Source: Eriocheir sinensis (taxonomy: Eukaryota > Arthropoda > Malacostraca > Decapoda > Varunidae). From it: a DNA stretch of 64,000 nucleotides. Both the position numbers and the translations under genes were made by a program. Location: assembly GCF_024679095.1 (NCBI RefSeq), contig NW_026111756.1:186001-250000 (forward strand). The letters run 5' to 3'. The notes under the pieces are model-generated. The model searched no databases. It saw only the letters and a program-made list of their open reading frames with translations, and was not told where the DNA came from. This document shows, one piece after another, positions 1-22,124 of this stretch (within the stretch, counting starts at the first letter, position 1; each line of letters starts with the position of its first letter).

Positions 1-410
1 TTTATACAAATTTACGATATTTTGTGTATTTTGTATATTAATATTTTAAAAAATACACATTCTTTTACTGGTATTTTGTTTATTTATTTTGATACGATTT
101 TTATGTATTTTTTTTATTCATTTTTTTATACGTATTTACTTCATTTTATGTGTATTTTGTATATATTTTTATAGAAATCTACCTTATTTTATATGTATTC
201 GTATATATATTTTGAAACTAATTTACATTGTTTTATATGTATTTTGCATATCTATTTCAATACAAATTTGCAAATTTGCTTTATTTTATGTGCATTTTTG
301 TACATATATTTTTTTAGAAATTTGCGTTATTTTATGTGTATTTGTATATGTTTTCTCATACAAATTTACATTATTTTATTGCTATTTTGTTTATTTATTT
401 TGATACAAAT
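1..410 (+). repeat. 45-bp AT-rich satellite, + orientation, end of a domain
   Basis: Degenerate tandem monomers of about 45 bp. The same ordered series of monomer variants recurs at 8553-8965 and 20331-20688. One recognisable variant carries GATACGATTTTTATG (near 86, 8645 and 20419). The + strand is open in all three frames because the monomer lacks stops, so open frames here are repeat translation and not genes. The domain ends where a GATACAAATG segment meets monomers of opposite orientation. Confidence 0.9.
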
Positions 411-1852
411 GAAAATAGATATACAAAATATACATAAAATAAACTAAATTTGTATTGAAATATATATACAAAATACATAAAATATTGTAAATTTGTATCA
501 AAATATTTTAACAGATGCGCATCAAATAACGTAAATTTGTTTTAAAATATACAAAATACACATTAAATAATGTAAATATGTTTAAAATTTTTTACAAAAC
601 ACAAATAAAATAATGTAAAATCGTATCAAAATAAATACACAGAATATTAATAAAAGAATGTAAATTTGTATGAAAATAAAGATGCAAAATACCCATCAAA
701 TAACGCATTTTTTATAAAAATATATATACCAAAATACACATGAAAAAACTAATTTGTATTAAAATAAATATACAAAATACACATACAATAAGGTAAATCT
801 GTATTGAAATAGATATGCAAAATACATATAAAACAATGTAAATTTGTGTCAAAATATATATACGAATACACATAAAATAACGTAGATTTGTATAAAAATA
901 TATATACAAAATACACATAAAATGAAGTAAATACGTATAAGAAAATGTATACAAAATACACATAAAATAATGTAAATTCGTTTCAAAATAAATAAACAAA
1001 ATACCAATTAAAGAATGTGTATTTGTATAAATATAAATATACAAAATACACATAAAATAACGTAAATTTGTATAAAACTATATACAAAAATACACAGAAG
1101 TAATTAAATTCGTATGAAAATAGATATACAAAATACAGATAAAATAAGCTAAATTTGAATTGAAATGTATATACAAAATACATAAAATAATGTAAATTTG
1201 TATCAAAATATTTATAAAAATACCCATAAAATAACGTTTTTTTTTTTTTTTTATAAAAAAAATATATATACCAAAATACACATCAAAAAATTAAATTTGT
1301 ATTAAAATAAATATACAAAAAACACATACAATAAGGTAAATTTGTATTGAAATAGATATGCAAAATACATATAAAAGAATGTAAATTTGTTTCAAAATAT
1401 ATATACGAATACACATAAAATAACGTAGATTTATATTAAAATATATACAAAATACATATAAAATAATGTAAATTCGTAAATACGTATAAAAAATGTATAC
1501 AAAATACACATAAAATAATGTAAATTCGTATCAAAATAAATATACAAAATACCAATAAAAGAATGTGTATTTGTATAAATATAAATATACAAAATACACA
1601 TAAAATAACGTAAATTTATATAAAACTATATACAAAAAAACACAGAAGTATTTTAATTTGTATGAAAATAGATATAAAAAATAAGGTAAATTCGTTTCAA
1701 ATTCAATAAACAAAATTCAGATAAAAGAACGTATATTTGTAGAAAAAATAAATATACAAAATACACATTAAATAACGAAAATTTGTGTGAAAATATATAA
1801 AAAAAAACAAAAATAATTTCAATTTGTATGAAAATAAATATACAAAATACAC
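411..1852 (-). repeat. 45-bp satellite, - orientation domain
   Basis: Same monomer family, reverse-complemented: AAAATACACATAAAATAA and AATTTGTATGAAAATA cores recur every 43-46 bp. It contains two successive versions of a roughly 540-bp sub-block, recognisable by ATACCAAAATACACAT near 726 and again near 1269. A run of 16 T lies at 1237-1252 between them. The equivalent domain at 20689-22122 also has two sub-blocks, while 8966-9863 has only one. Confidence 0.9.
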
Positions 1853-1853
1853 A

Positions 1854-8965
<7,112 letters not shown>

Positions 8966-9863
8966 GAAAATAGATATACAAAACATACATAAAATAAACT
9001 AGATTTGTATTGAAATATATATACAAAATACTTAAAATAATGTAAATTTGTATCAAAATATTTTAACAGATGCGCATAAAATAACGTAAATTTGTTTTAA
9101 AATATACAAAATACACATTAAATAATGTAAATATGTATAAAAAAATATATACAAAACACAAATAGAATAATGTAAAATCGTATCAAAATAAATACACAGA
9201 ATATTAATAAAACAATGTAAATTTGTATGAAAATAAAGATGCAAAATACCCATCAAATAACGCATTTTTTATAAAAATATATATACCAAAATACACATCA
9301 AAAAATTAAATTTGTATTAAAATAAATATACAAAAAACACATACAATAAGGTAAATTTGTATTGAAATAGATATGCAAAATACATATAAAACAATGTAAA
9401 TTTGTTTCAAAATATATATACGAATACACATAAAATAACGTAGATTTCTATTAAAATATATATACAAAATACACATAAATTGAAGTAAATACGTATAAAA
9501 AAATGTATACAAAATATACATAAAATAATGTAAATTCGTATCAAAATAAATATACAAAATACCAATAAAAGAATGTGTATTTGTATAAATATAAATATAC
9601 AAAATACACATAAAATAACGTAAATTTATATAAAACTATATAAAAAAATACACAGAAGTATTTTAATTTGTATGAAAATAGATATACAAAATAAGGTAAA
9701 TTCGTTTCAAATTCAATAAACAAAATTCAGATAAAAGAACGTATATTTATAGAAAAAATAAATATACAAAATACACATTAAATAACGAAAATTTGTATGA
9801 AAATATATAAAAAAATAAACAAAAATAATTTCAATTTGTATGAAAATAAATATACAAAATACA
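8966..9863 (-). repeat. 45-bp satellite, - orientation domain, short version
   Basis: Counterpart of 411-1852 and 20689-22122, but about 530 bp shorter. Only one of the two tandem sub-blocks (ATACCAAAATACACATC near 9287) is present. The flanking switch points are the same as in the other two copies, so the difference is an internal loss or gain of one sub-block. Confidence 0.88.
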
Positions 9864-10756
9864 CATGTATTTTGTGTATCTATTTTCACACAAATTTAAT
9901 TACTTTTGTGTATTTTTGCATATAGTTTTATATAAATTTACGTTATTTTATTTGTATTTTGTATATTTATATATATACAATACACATTCTTTTATTAGTA
10001 TTTTGTTTATTTATTTTGATACGAGTTTACATTATTTTATGTGTATTTTGTATACCTTTTTTTATACGTATTTACTTCATTTTATGTGTATTTTGTATAT
10101 TTATTTTCATAGAAATCTACGTTATTTTATGTGTGTTCGTATATATATTTTGAAAAAATTTACATGGTTTTATATGTATTTTGCATATCTATTTCTATAC
10201 AAATTTACCTTATTGTATGTGCATTTTGTATATTTATTTTAATACAAATTCAAATATTTTATGTGTGTCTTGGTATAAATATTTTTATAAAAAATGCGTT
10301 ATTTTATGGGTATTTTGCATCTTAATTTTCATACAAATTTACATTATTTTATTAATATTCTGTGTATTTATTTTGATACGATTTTATATTATTCTATTTG
10401 TGTTTTGTATATATTCTTTTATACATATTTACATTAGTTAATGTTTATTTTTTATATATATTTTATACAAATTTACGTTATTTTAAGTGTATTTGTTTAC
10501 ATATTTTAATTCAAATTTACATTATTTTATGTGTATTTTGTAAATGTATTTCAATACAAATTTACCTAATTTTATTTGTATTTTGTATATTTATTTTCAT
10601 ACAAATTAAATTCATTTTTGTGTATTTTTATATATAGTTTTATACAAATTTAGGTGATTTTATGTGTATATTGTATATCTATTTTCATACAAATACACAT
10701 TCTTTTATTGATATTTTGTTTATTTACTTTGACGCGAATTTACATTATTTAATGTG

Positions 10757-10901
<145 letters not shown>

Positions 10902-13900
10902 CATCATTTGATGTGTATTTTGTATATATATTTCTATAGAAATCTACGTTGATTTATGAGTATTCGTATATAGATTTTGAAATAAATTTACACTGTTTTA
11001 TGTGTATTTTGCATATTTTTTCAATACAAATTTACCTTATTGTATATGCATTTTGTATATTAATTTTAATACAGATTTAATTATGCTATGTGTATTTTTG
11101 TATATGTATTTTTATAAAAATATGCTTTATTTTATGGGTATTTTGCATTTTTATTTTCATACAAATTTACATTATTTTATTTATATTCTGTTTTTTTTTT
11201 TTTGAAACAATTTTACATTATTCTATGTGTATTTTGTATATCTATTTTCATACGTATTTACTTAATTTTATGTGTATTTTGTATATATGTTTTTATAGAA
11301 ATTTACGTTATTTTATATGTATTCCTATATATATTTTGAAACAAATTTACATTGTTTTATATGTATTTTTGCATATCTCTTTTAATACAAATTTACCTTA
11401 TTGTATGTGCATTTTGTATATTTATTTCAATACAAATTTAAATATTTTATGTGTATTTTGGTATATATATTTTTATAAGAAATGCGCTATTTGATGGGAA
11501 TTTTGCATCTTTATTTTCATACAAATTTACATTATTTTATTAATATTCGGTGTATTTATTTTGATACGATTTCACATTATTCTATTTGTTTTTTGTATAT
11601 ATTTTTTTTTATACATATTTACATTATTTAATGTGTATCTTGCATCTTTTATCGTAATTTTGTTTATTTATTTTTATACGAATTTACATTATTTTAGGTG
11701 TATTTGATATGTATATTTTGCTACTTATTTATATCATTTTATTTGTGTTTTGAATATATATTTTCATAGAAATTTACTCTATTTTATGGGTATTCGTATA
11801 TATATTTTGATACAAATTTACATTATTTATGTTTATTTTGCATATCTATTTCAATACAAATTTACCATATTGTATGTGTATTTTGTATATTTATTTTAAT
11901 ACAAATTTAATTATTTTATGTGTATTTTTGTAAAAATATGTGTTATTATTTGGGTATATTGCATCTTTATTTTCATACAAATTTACATTATTTTATTGAT
12001 ATTCTGTTTATTTATTTTGATACGATTTTACATTATTCTATGTGTATTTTGTATATATATTTTTATACACATTTACATTATTTAATGTATATTTTGTATA
12101 TATATTTTATATAAATTTACGCTATTTTATGTGTATTTGTTTATATATTTTCATACAAATTTACAATATTTTATGCGTAATTTGTATATGTATTTCAATA
12201 CAGATTTGCCTAATTTTATGTGTATTTTGCATATCTATTTTCAAACAAATTTAAATTATTTTTATGTATTTTTTATATATTTTTATACAAATTTTAGTTA
12301 TTTTATTTGTATTTTGTATTTATATTTTCCTACAAATATACATTCTTTTAGTGGAATTTTGTTCATTTATTTTCATAAGAATTTACATAATTTTATGTGT
12401 ATTTTGTATATATATTTTTCTACGTATTTACATTATTTTATATGTATTTTTTATATATATTTTCATAAAAATTTACGTTATTTTATTGTGTGTATTCGTA
12501 TATGATTTGATACAAAATTACATTATTTTATGTTTATTTTGCATATCTATTTCAATATAGATTTACCTTATTGTATGTGTATTTTGTATATTTATTTTAA
12601 TACAAATTTAATTATTTTATGTGTACTTTGTATACATTTTCTTATACGTATTTACTTCATATAATGTGTATTTTGTATATATATTTTTATAGTAATCTAC
12701 GTTATTTTATGTGTATTGGTATATATATTTTGAAGCAAATTTACATTGTTTTATATGTATTTAGCATATCTATTTCAATATAAATCTACCTTATTGTATG
12801 TGCATTTTGTATATTTATTGTAATACAAATTTTAAATTTTTATTATTTTGGTATATATATTTTTATAAAAAGAGTTTTATATAAATTAAAAATATTTTAT
12901 GTGTATTTTGTATATCTATTTTCATACAAATACACATTTTTTTATTGATATTTTGACGTATTTTTTATTGATATTTTATTGATATTTATTTTGACGCGAA
13001 TTCACATTATTTAATGTGTATTGTGTATATATATCTTTATACGTATTTACGTCATTTCATGGGTATTTTGTATATATATTTCTATAGAAATATATGTTAT
13101 TTTATATGTATTCGTATATATATTTTGAAACAAATATACATTGTTTTATGTGCATTTTGCATATTTTTTCAATATAAATTTACCTTATTGTACGTGCATT
13201 TTGGGTATTAATTTTAATACAAATTTAATTATTCTATGTGTATTTTTGTATATGTATTTTCATAAAAAAATGCTTTATTTTATGGGTATTTTGCATCTTT
13301 ATTTTCATACAAATTTACATTATTTTATTGATATTCTGTGTATTTATTTTGATACGATTTTACATTATTCTATGTATATTTTGTATATATATTTCATACA
13401 AATGAACGTTATTTTATGTGAATTTGTTTTCATTTCATACAAATTTACATTATTTTATGTGTATTTTGTACATGTATTTAAAACCAAATTTAACTAATTA
13501 TATGTGTATTATGTATATCTATTTTCATACAAATTGAAATTAATTTTGTGTATTTTAGTATATATTTTTATTCAAATTTTCGTAATTTTATGTGAATTTT
13601 GTATATTTATTTTCCTACAAATATACGTTCTTTTATCGGAATTTTGTTTATTTATTTTGATACAAGTTTTCATTATTTTAGGTGTATTTGATATATATAT
13701 TTTTATACTTATTTACATAATTTTATATGTATTTTGAATATATATTTTCATAGAAATTTACTCTATTTTATGTGCATTCGTATATATATTTTGATACAAA
13801 TTTACATTATTTATGTGTATTTCGCATATCTATTTCAATACAAATTTTCTTTATAGTATGTGCCTTTTGTATATTTATTTTGATGCAAATTTAATTATTT

Positions 13901-16900
13901 TATGTGTATTTTTGTATATATATTTTTATAAAATATGCGTTATTATATGGGTATTTTGCATCTTTATTTTCATACAAATTTACATTATTTTATTGATTGT
14001 CTGTTTATTTATTTTGATACGATTTTAAGTTATTCTGTGTATTTTGTATATATATTTTTAGACATATTTACATTATTTAATGTATATTTTGTACATATAT
14101 TTTATGGAAATTTACGTTATCTTATGTGTATTTGTTTATATATTTTCATACAAATTTACATTATTTTATGTGTATTTTGTATATGTATTTCAATAAAAAT
14201 TTGCCTAATTTCATTTGTATTTTGCATATCTATTTTCAATCAAATTTTAATTATTTTTGTGTATTTTTGTATTATTTTTATTCAAATTTTTTTTATTTTA
14301 TTTGTATTTTGTATATATATTTTGCTACACATATACATTCTTTTAGAGGAAATTTTTTTTATTTATTTTGATACGAATTTACACAATTTTATGTGTATTT
14401 TGTATATATATTTTTCTATGTATTTACATTATTTTATGTGTATTTTGTATATATATTTTCATAAAAATTTACGTAATTTTATTGTGTGTATTCGTATATA
14501 TTTTGATAAAAATTTTCATTATTTTGTTTTTTTTGCATATCAATTTCAATAGAAATCTACCTTATTGTATGTGTATTTTGTATATTTATTTTAATACAAA
14601 TTTAATTATTTGATGTGTATTTTTGTATATATTTTTTTTTAAATATGAGATATTTTATGGGTATTTTGCATCTTTAATTTTATAAATTTTTACATTACGT
14701 ACATATCTTTTATACGTATTTACATTATTTAATGCTTATTTTGTTTATATATTTTTATACAAATTTACGTTATTAAATGTGTATTTGAATATATATTTTG
14801 ATACAAATTTACATTATTTTATGTATTTTCTATATTTATTTCAATTCAAATTTAGCTTATTTTATGTGTCTTTTGTATATCTATTTTCATACAAATTTAA
14901 TTATTTTTGTTTATTTTTGTATATAGTTTTATACAATTTTACGTTATTTTATGTGTATTTTGTATATTTATATTTATACAAGTAAACATTCTTTTATTGG
15001 CATTTAGTTTATTTATTTTGATACGAATTTACATTATTTTATGTGTATTTTGTATACATTTTCTTATACGTATTTACTTCATTTTATGTGTATTTTGTAT
15101 ATATATTTTATAGAAATCTACGTTATTTTATGTGTATTCGTATGTATATTTTGAAACAAATTTACATTTTTTTATATGTATTTTGCATATCTATTTCAAT
15201 AAAAATTTACCTTATTGTATGTGCATTTTGTATATTTATTGTATTACAAATTTAAATATTTTATGTGCATTTTGGTATATATATTTTCATAAAAAATGCG
15301 TTGTTTTATGGGTATTTTGCATTTTTATTTTCATACAAATTTACATTATTTTATTAATATTCTGTGTATTTATTTTGATACTATTTTACATTATTCTATT
15401 TGTGTTTTGTATATATTTTTTTATACATATTTACATTATTTAATGTGTATTTTCTATATATATTTCATACAAATTTTCGTTATTTTAAGTGTATTTGTTT
15501 ATATATTTTTATTCAAATTTATATTATTTTATGTGTATTTTGCATTATATTTTCATACAAATTTAATTACTTCTGTGTATTTTTGTATACAGTTTTATAC
15601 AAATTTACGATATTTTATGTGTATTTTGTATATTTATATTTTTACAAATACACATTTTTTTTATATGTATTTACTTAATTTTATGTGTATTTTGTATATA
15701 TATTTTTATAGAAATCTACGTTTTTTTATTTCTATTCGTATATATGTTTTGAAACAAATTTACATTGTTTTATATGTATTTTTGCATATCTCTTTCAATA
15801 CAAATTTACCTTATTGTATGTGCATTTTGTATATTTATTTCAATACAAATTTAAATATTTTATGTGTATTTTGGTATATATATTTTTATAAAAAATGCGA
15901 TAATTTTTGGGAATTTTGCATCTTTATTTTCATACAAATTTACATTATTTTATTGATATTCTGTGTATTTATTTTGATACGATTTTACATTATTTTATTT
16001 GTTTTTTGTATATGTTTTTTTATACACATTTACATTATTTAATGTGTATCTGTCTTATATATTTTATACAAATTTACGTTATTTTAAGTGTATTTGTTTT
16101 TATATTTTCATTCAAATTTACATTTATTTTAATTCGAAAATACATTTTTTTATGTGTATTTTGTATACATTTTTTTATACGTATTTACTTAATTTTATGT
16201 GTATTTTGTATATATATTTTTATAGAAATCTACGTTTTTTTATTTGTATTCATATATATATTTTGAAACAAATTTACATTGTTTTATATGTATTTTTGCA
16301 TATCTCTTTCAATACAAATTTACCTTATTGTATGTGCATTTTGTATATTTATTTCAATACAAATTTAAATATTTTATGTGTATTTTGGTATATATATTTT
16401 TATAAGAAATGCGCTATTTTATGGGAATTTTGCATCTTTATTTTCATACAAATTTACATTATTTTATTAATATTCGGTGTATTTATTTTGATACGATGTT
16501 ACATTATTCTATTTTTTTTTGTATATACTTTTTTATACATATTTACATTATTTAATGTGTATCTTGCATATATATTTTATACAAATTTATTATCTATTAT
16601 CTATTTTCATACAAATACACATTCTTTTCATGATATTTTGTTTATTTATTTTGACACGAATCTACATTATTTGATATGTATTTTGTATATATATTTTTAT
16701 ACGTATTTACATAATTTCATATGTATTTTGTATATATATTTCTATAGAAATCTACTTTATTTTATGTGTATTCGTATATATATTTTGAAACAAATTTACA
16801 TTGTTTTATATGTATTTTTGCTTATCTCTTTCAATACAAATTTACCTTATTGTATGTGCATTTTGTATATTTATTTCAATACAAATTTAAATATTTTATG

Positions 16901-17460
16901 TGTATTTTGGTATATATATTTTTATAAGAAATGCGCTATTTTATGGGAATTTTGCATCTTTATTTTCATACAAATTTACATTATTTTATTGATATTCTGT
17001 GTATTTATTTTGATACGATTTTACATTATTCTATTTGTTTTTTGTATATATATTTTTTATACACATTTACTTTATTTAATGTGTATCTTGCATATATATT
17101 TTATACAAATTTATTATCTATTATCTATTTTTATACAAATACACATTCTTTTCATGATATTTTGTTTATTTATTTTGACACGAATTTACATTATTTGATA
17201 TGTATTTTGTATATATATTTTTATACGTATTTACATAATTTCATATGTATTTTGTATATATATTTGTATAGAAATTTACTTTATTTTATGTGTATTCGTA
17301 TATATATTTTGAAACAAATTTACATTGTTTTATATGTATTTTTGAATATCTCTTTTAATACAAATTTACCTTACTGTATATGCATTTTGTATATTTATTT
17401 CAATACAAATTTAAATATTTTATGTGTATATTGGTATATATATTTTTATAAAAAATGCGA

Positions 17461-18498
17461 TAATTTTTGGGAATTTTGCATCTTTATTTTCATACAAATT
17501 TACATTATTTTATTGATATTCTGTGTATTTATTTTGATACGATTTTACATTATTCTATTTGTTTTTTGTATATGTTTTTTTATACACATTTACATTATTT
17601 AATGTGTATCTGTCTTATATATTTTATACAAATTTACGTTATTTTAAGTGTATTTGTTTTTATATTTTCATTCAAATTTACATTTATTTTAATTCGAAAA
17701 TACATTTTTTTATGTGTATTTTATATACATTTTTTTTATACGTATTTACTTAATTTTATGTGTATTTTGTATATATATTTTTATAGAAATCTACGTTTTT
17801 TTATTTGTATTCATATATATATTTTGAAAAAAATTTACATTGTTTTATATGTATTTTTGCATATCTCTTTCAATACAAATTTACCTTATTGTATGTGCAT
17901 TTTGTATATTTATATCAATACAAATTTAAATATTTTATGTGTATTTTGGTATATATATTTTTATAAGAAATACGCTATTTTATGGGAATTTTGCATCTTT
18001 ATTTTCATACAAATTTACATTATTTTATTAATATTCGGTGTATTTATTTTGATACGATGTTACATTATTCTATTTGTTTTTTGTATATACTTTTTTATAC
18101 ATATTTACATTATTTAATGTGTATCTTGCATATATATTTTATACAAATTTATTATCTATTATCTATTTTCATACAAATACACATTCTTTTAATGATATTT
18201 TGTTTATTTATTTTGACACGAATTTACATTATTTGATATGTATTTTGTATATATATTTTTATACGTATTTACATAATTTCATATGTATTTTGTATATATA
18301 TTTCTATAGAAATCTACTTTATTTTATGTGTATTCGTATATATATTTTGAAACAAATTTATTTTGTTTTATATGTATTTTTGAATATCTCTTTTAATACA
18401 AATTTACCTTACTGTATATGCATTTTGTATATTTATTTCAATACAAATTTAAATATTTTATGTGTATATTGGTATATATATTTTTATAAAAAATGCGA
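17461..18498 (+). repeat. 1038-bp tandem duplication, copy A
   Basis: Begins with TAATTTTTGGGAATTTTGCA and is followed immediately by copy B at a constant offset of 1038 bp. Read side by side, the first 1000 bp or so differ at about three positions, for example TTATATACAT versus TTGTATACAT near 17722 and 18760. 1038 bp is about 23 monomers, so the duplication preserved monomer register. Related, more diverged copies start at 6753, 7765 and 15901. Confidence 0.93.
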
Positions 18499-19536
18499 TA
18501 ATTTTTGGGAATTTTGCATCTTTATTTTCATACAAATTTACATTATTTTATTGATATTCTGTGTATTTATTTTGATACGATTTTACATTATTCTATTTGT
18601 TTTTTGTATATGTTTTTTTATACACATTTACATTATTTAATGTGTATCTGTCTTATATATTTTATACAAATTTACGTTATTTTAAGTGTATTTGTTTTTA
18701 TATTTTCATTCAAATTTACATTTATTTTAATTCGAAAATACATTTTTTTATGTGTATTTTGTATACATTTTTTTTATACGTATTTACTTAATTTTATGTG
18801 TATTTTGTATATATATTTTTATAGAAATCTACGTTTTTTTATTTGTATTCATATATATATTTTGAAAAAAATTTACATTGTTTTATATGTATTTTTGTAT
18901 ATCTCTTTCAATACAAATTTACCTTATTGTATGTGCATTTTGTATATTTATATCAATACAAATTTAAATATTTTATGTGTATTTTGGTATATATATTTTT
19001 ATAAGAAATACGCTATTTTATGGGAATTTTGCATCTTTATTTTCATACAAATTTACATTATTTTATTAATATTCGGTGTATTTATTTTGATACGATGTTA
19101 CATTATTCTATTTGTTTTTTGTATATACTTTTTTATACATATTTACATTATTTAATGTGTATCTTGCATATATATTTTATACAAATTTATTATCTATTAT
19201 CTATTTTCATACAAATACACATTCTTTTAATGATATTTTGTTTATTTATTTTGACACGAATTTACATTATTTGATATGTATTTTGTATATATATTTTTAT
19301 ACGTATTTACATAATTTCATATGTATTTTGTATATATATTTCTATAGAAATCTACTTTATTTTATGTGTATTCGTATATATATTTTGAAACAAATTTATT
19401 TTGTTTTATATGTATTTTTGAATATCTCTTTCAATACAAATTTACCTTACTGTATATGCATTTTGTATATTTATTTCAATACAAATTTAAATATTTTATG
19501 TGTATTTTGGTAAATATATTTTTTAAAAAAATGCGA
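18499..19536 (+). repeat. 1038-bp tandem duplication, copy B
   Basis: Second copy of the 1038-bp unit. Most differences from copy A cluster in the last 40 bp, where the monomer reads GGTAAATATATTTTTTAAAA instead of GGTATATATATTTTTATAAA. This last part matches the version near 7740, suggesting that the right edge came from a different parental array copy (unequal exchange or conversion). Confidence 0.92.
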
Positions 19537-20688
19537 TAATTTTTGGGAATTTTGTATCTTTATTTTCATACAAATTTACATTATTTTATTGATATTCTGT
19601 GTATTTATTTTGATACGATTTTACATTATTCTATTTGTTTTTTGTATATATTTTTTTATACACATTTACATTATTTAATGTGTATCTTGCATATATATTT
19701 TATACAAATTTACGTTATTTTAAGTGTATTTGTTTATATATTTTCATTCAAATTTACATTATTTGATGTGTATTTTGTATATGTATTTCAATACAAATTT
19801 ACCTAATTTTATATGTATTTTGTATATTTCTTTTCAAACAAATTTAAATTATTTTTGTGTATTTTTGTATATTGTTTTATACAAATTTAGGTTATTTTAT
19901 GTACGCATTTACATTATTTAGTGTGTGTTTTGTATATATATTTTTTTGCAAATTTACTTTATTTTATGTGCATTTTTGTACATATATTTTTATAGAAATT
20001 TGTGTTATTTGTATATGTTTTCTCATACAAATTTACATTATTTTATTGCTATTTTGTTTATTTATTTTGATACGAATTACATGATTATATGTGTATTTTG
20101 TACATATTTTTTATACGTATTTACATTACTTAATGTGTATTTTGTTTATATATTTTTAAACAAATCTACGTTATTATATGTATTTGTACAATATTTTGAT
20201 ACAGATTTACATTATTTTATGTATTTTGTATGTACATTTCAATTCAAATTTAGCTTAATTTAGCTGTATTTTGTATATATATTTTCATACAAATTTAATT
20301 ACTTCTGTGTATTTTTGCATATAGTTTTATACAAATTTACGATATTTTATGTGTATTTTGTATATTTATATTTTTACAAATACACATTCTTTTACTGGTA
20401 TTTTGTTTATTTATTTTGATACGATTTTTATGTATTTTTTGTATTCATTTTTTTATACGTATTTACTTCATTTTATGTGTATTTTGTACATATTTTTATA
20501 GAAATCTACGTTATTTTATGTGTATTCGTATATATATTTTGAAACAGATTTACATTGTTTTATATGTATTTTGCATATCTATTTCAATACAAATTTGCAA
20601 ATTTACTTTATTTTATGTGCATTTGTATATGTTTTCTCATACAAATTTACATTATTTTATTGCTATTTTTTTTTATTTTGATACAAAT

Positions 20689-22122
20689 GAAAATAGATAT
20701 ACAAAATATACATAAAATAAACTAAATTTGTATTGAAATATATATACAAAATACATAAAATAATGTAAATTTGTATCAAAATATTTTAACAGATGCGCAT
20801 AAAATAACGTAAATTTGTTTTAAAATATACAAAATACACATTAAATGATGTAAATATGTATAAAAAAATATATACAAAACACAAATAGAATAATGTAAAA
20901 TCGTATCAAAATAAATACACAGAATATTAATAAAACAATGTAAATTTGTATGAAAATAAAGATGCAAAATACCCATTAAATAACGCATTTTTTATAAAAA
21001 TATATATACCAAAATACACATGAAAAAATTAATTTGTATTAAAATAAATATACAAAATACACATACAATAAGGTAAATCTGTATTGAAATAGATATGCAA
21101 AATACATATAAAACAATGTAAATTTGTTTCAAAATATATATACGAATACAAATAAAATAACGTAGATTTGTATAAAAATATATATACAAAATACACATAA
21201 AATAAAGTAAATACGTATAAGAAAATGTATACAAAACACATAAAATAATGTAAATTCGTATCAGAATAAGTAAACAAAATACCAATAAAAGAATGTGTAT
21301 TTGTATAAATATAAATATACAAAATACACATAAAATAACGTAAATTTGTATAAAACTAGATACAAAAATACACAGAAGTAATTAAATTCGTATGAAAATA
21401 GATATACAAAATATAGATAAAATAAGCTAAATTTGAATTGAAATGTATATACAAAATACATAAAATAATGTAGATTTGTATCAAAATATTTATAAAAATA
21501 CCCATAAAATAACGAATTTTTTTTTATTTATAAAAATATATATACCAAAATACACATCAAAAAATTAAATTTGTATTAAAATAAATATACAAAAAACACA
21601 TTCAATAGGGTAAATTTGTATTGAAATAGATATGCAAAATACATATAAAACAATGTAAATTTGTTTCAAAATATATATACGAATACACATAAAATAACGT
21701 AGATTTCTATAAAAATATATATACAAAATACACATAAAATGAAGTAAATACGTATAAAAAAATGTATACACAATACACATAAAATAATGTAAATTCGTAT
21801 CAAAATAAATATACAAAATAACAATAAAAGAATGTGTATTTGTATAAATATAAATATACAAAATACACATAAAATAACGTAAATTTATATAAAACTATAT
21901 ACAAAAATACACAGAAGTATTTTAATTTGTATGAAAATAGATACACAAAATAAGGTAAATTCGTTACAAATTCAATAAACAAAATTCAGATAAAAGAACG
22001 TATATTTGTAGAAAAAATAAATATACAAAATACACATTAAATAACGAAAATTTGTATGAAAATACATAAAAAAATAAACAAAAATAATTTCAATTTGTAT
22101 GAAAATAAATATACAAAATACA
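20689..22122 (-). repeat. 45-bp satellite, - orientation domain
   Basis: Counterpart of 411-1852 with nearly the same length and both 540-bp sub-blocks (ATACCAAAATACACAT near 21006 and 21546). In place of the T run of the first copy it has a shorter interrupted T stretch near 21515-21527. It ends at the third copy of the head-to-head palindrome. Confidence 0.9.
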
Positions 22123-22124
22123 CA

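Noticed and set aside
1237..1252. T16 run as a reverse-strand poly(A) tail of a retroposed sequence
   Set aside because: Satellite monomers continue on both sides without inserted sequence; the equivalent copy near 21515 has a shorter interrupted T stretch, consistent with slippage.
15999..17198. 399-codon open frame and many other Phe/Tyr/Ile/Cys-rich frames of 60-250 codons across the array
   Set aside because: They are 15-residue repeat translations of the 45-bp monomer, overlap one another in all three frames of the same strand, change strand with monomer orientation and lack any domain. They are not membrane proteins despite their hydrophobicity.
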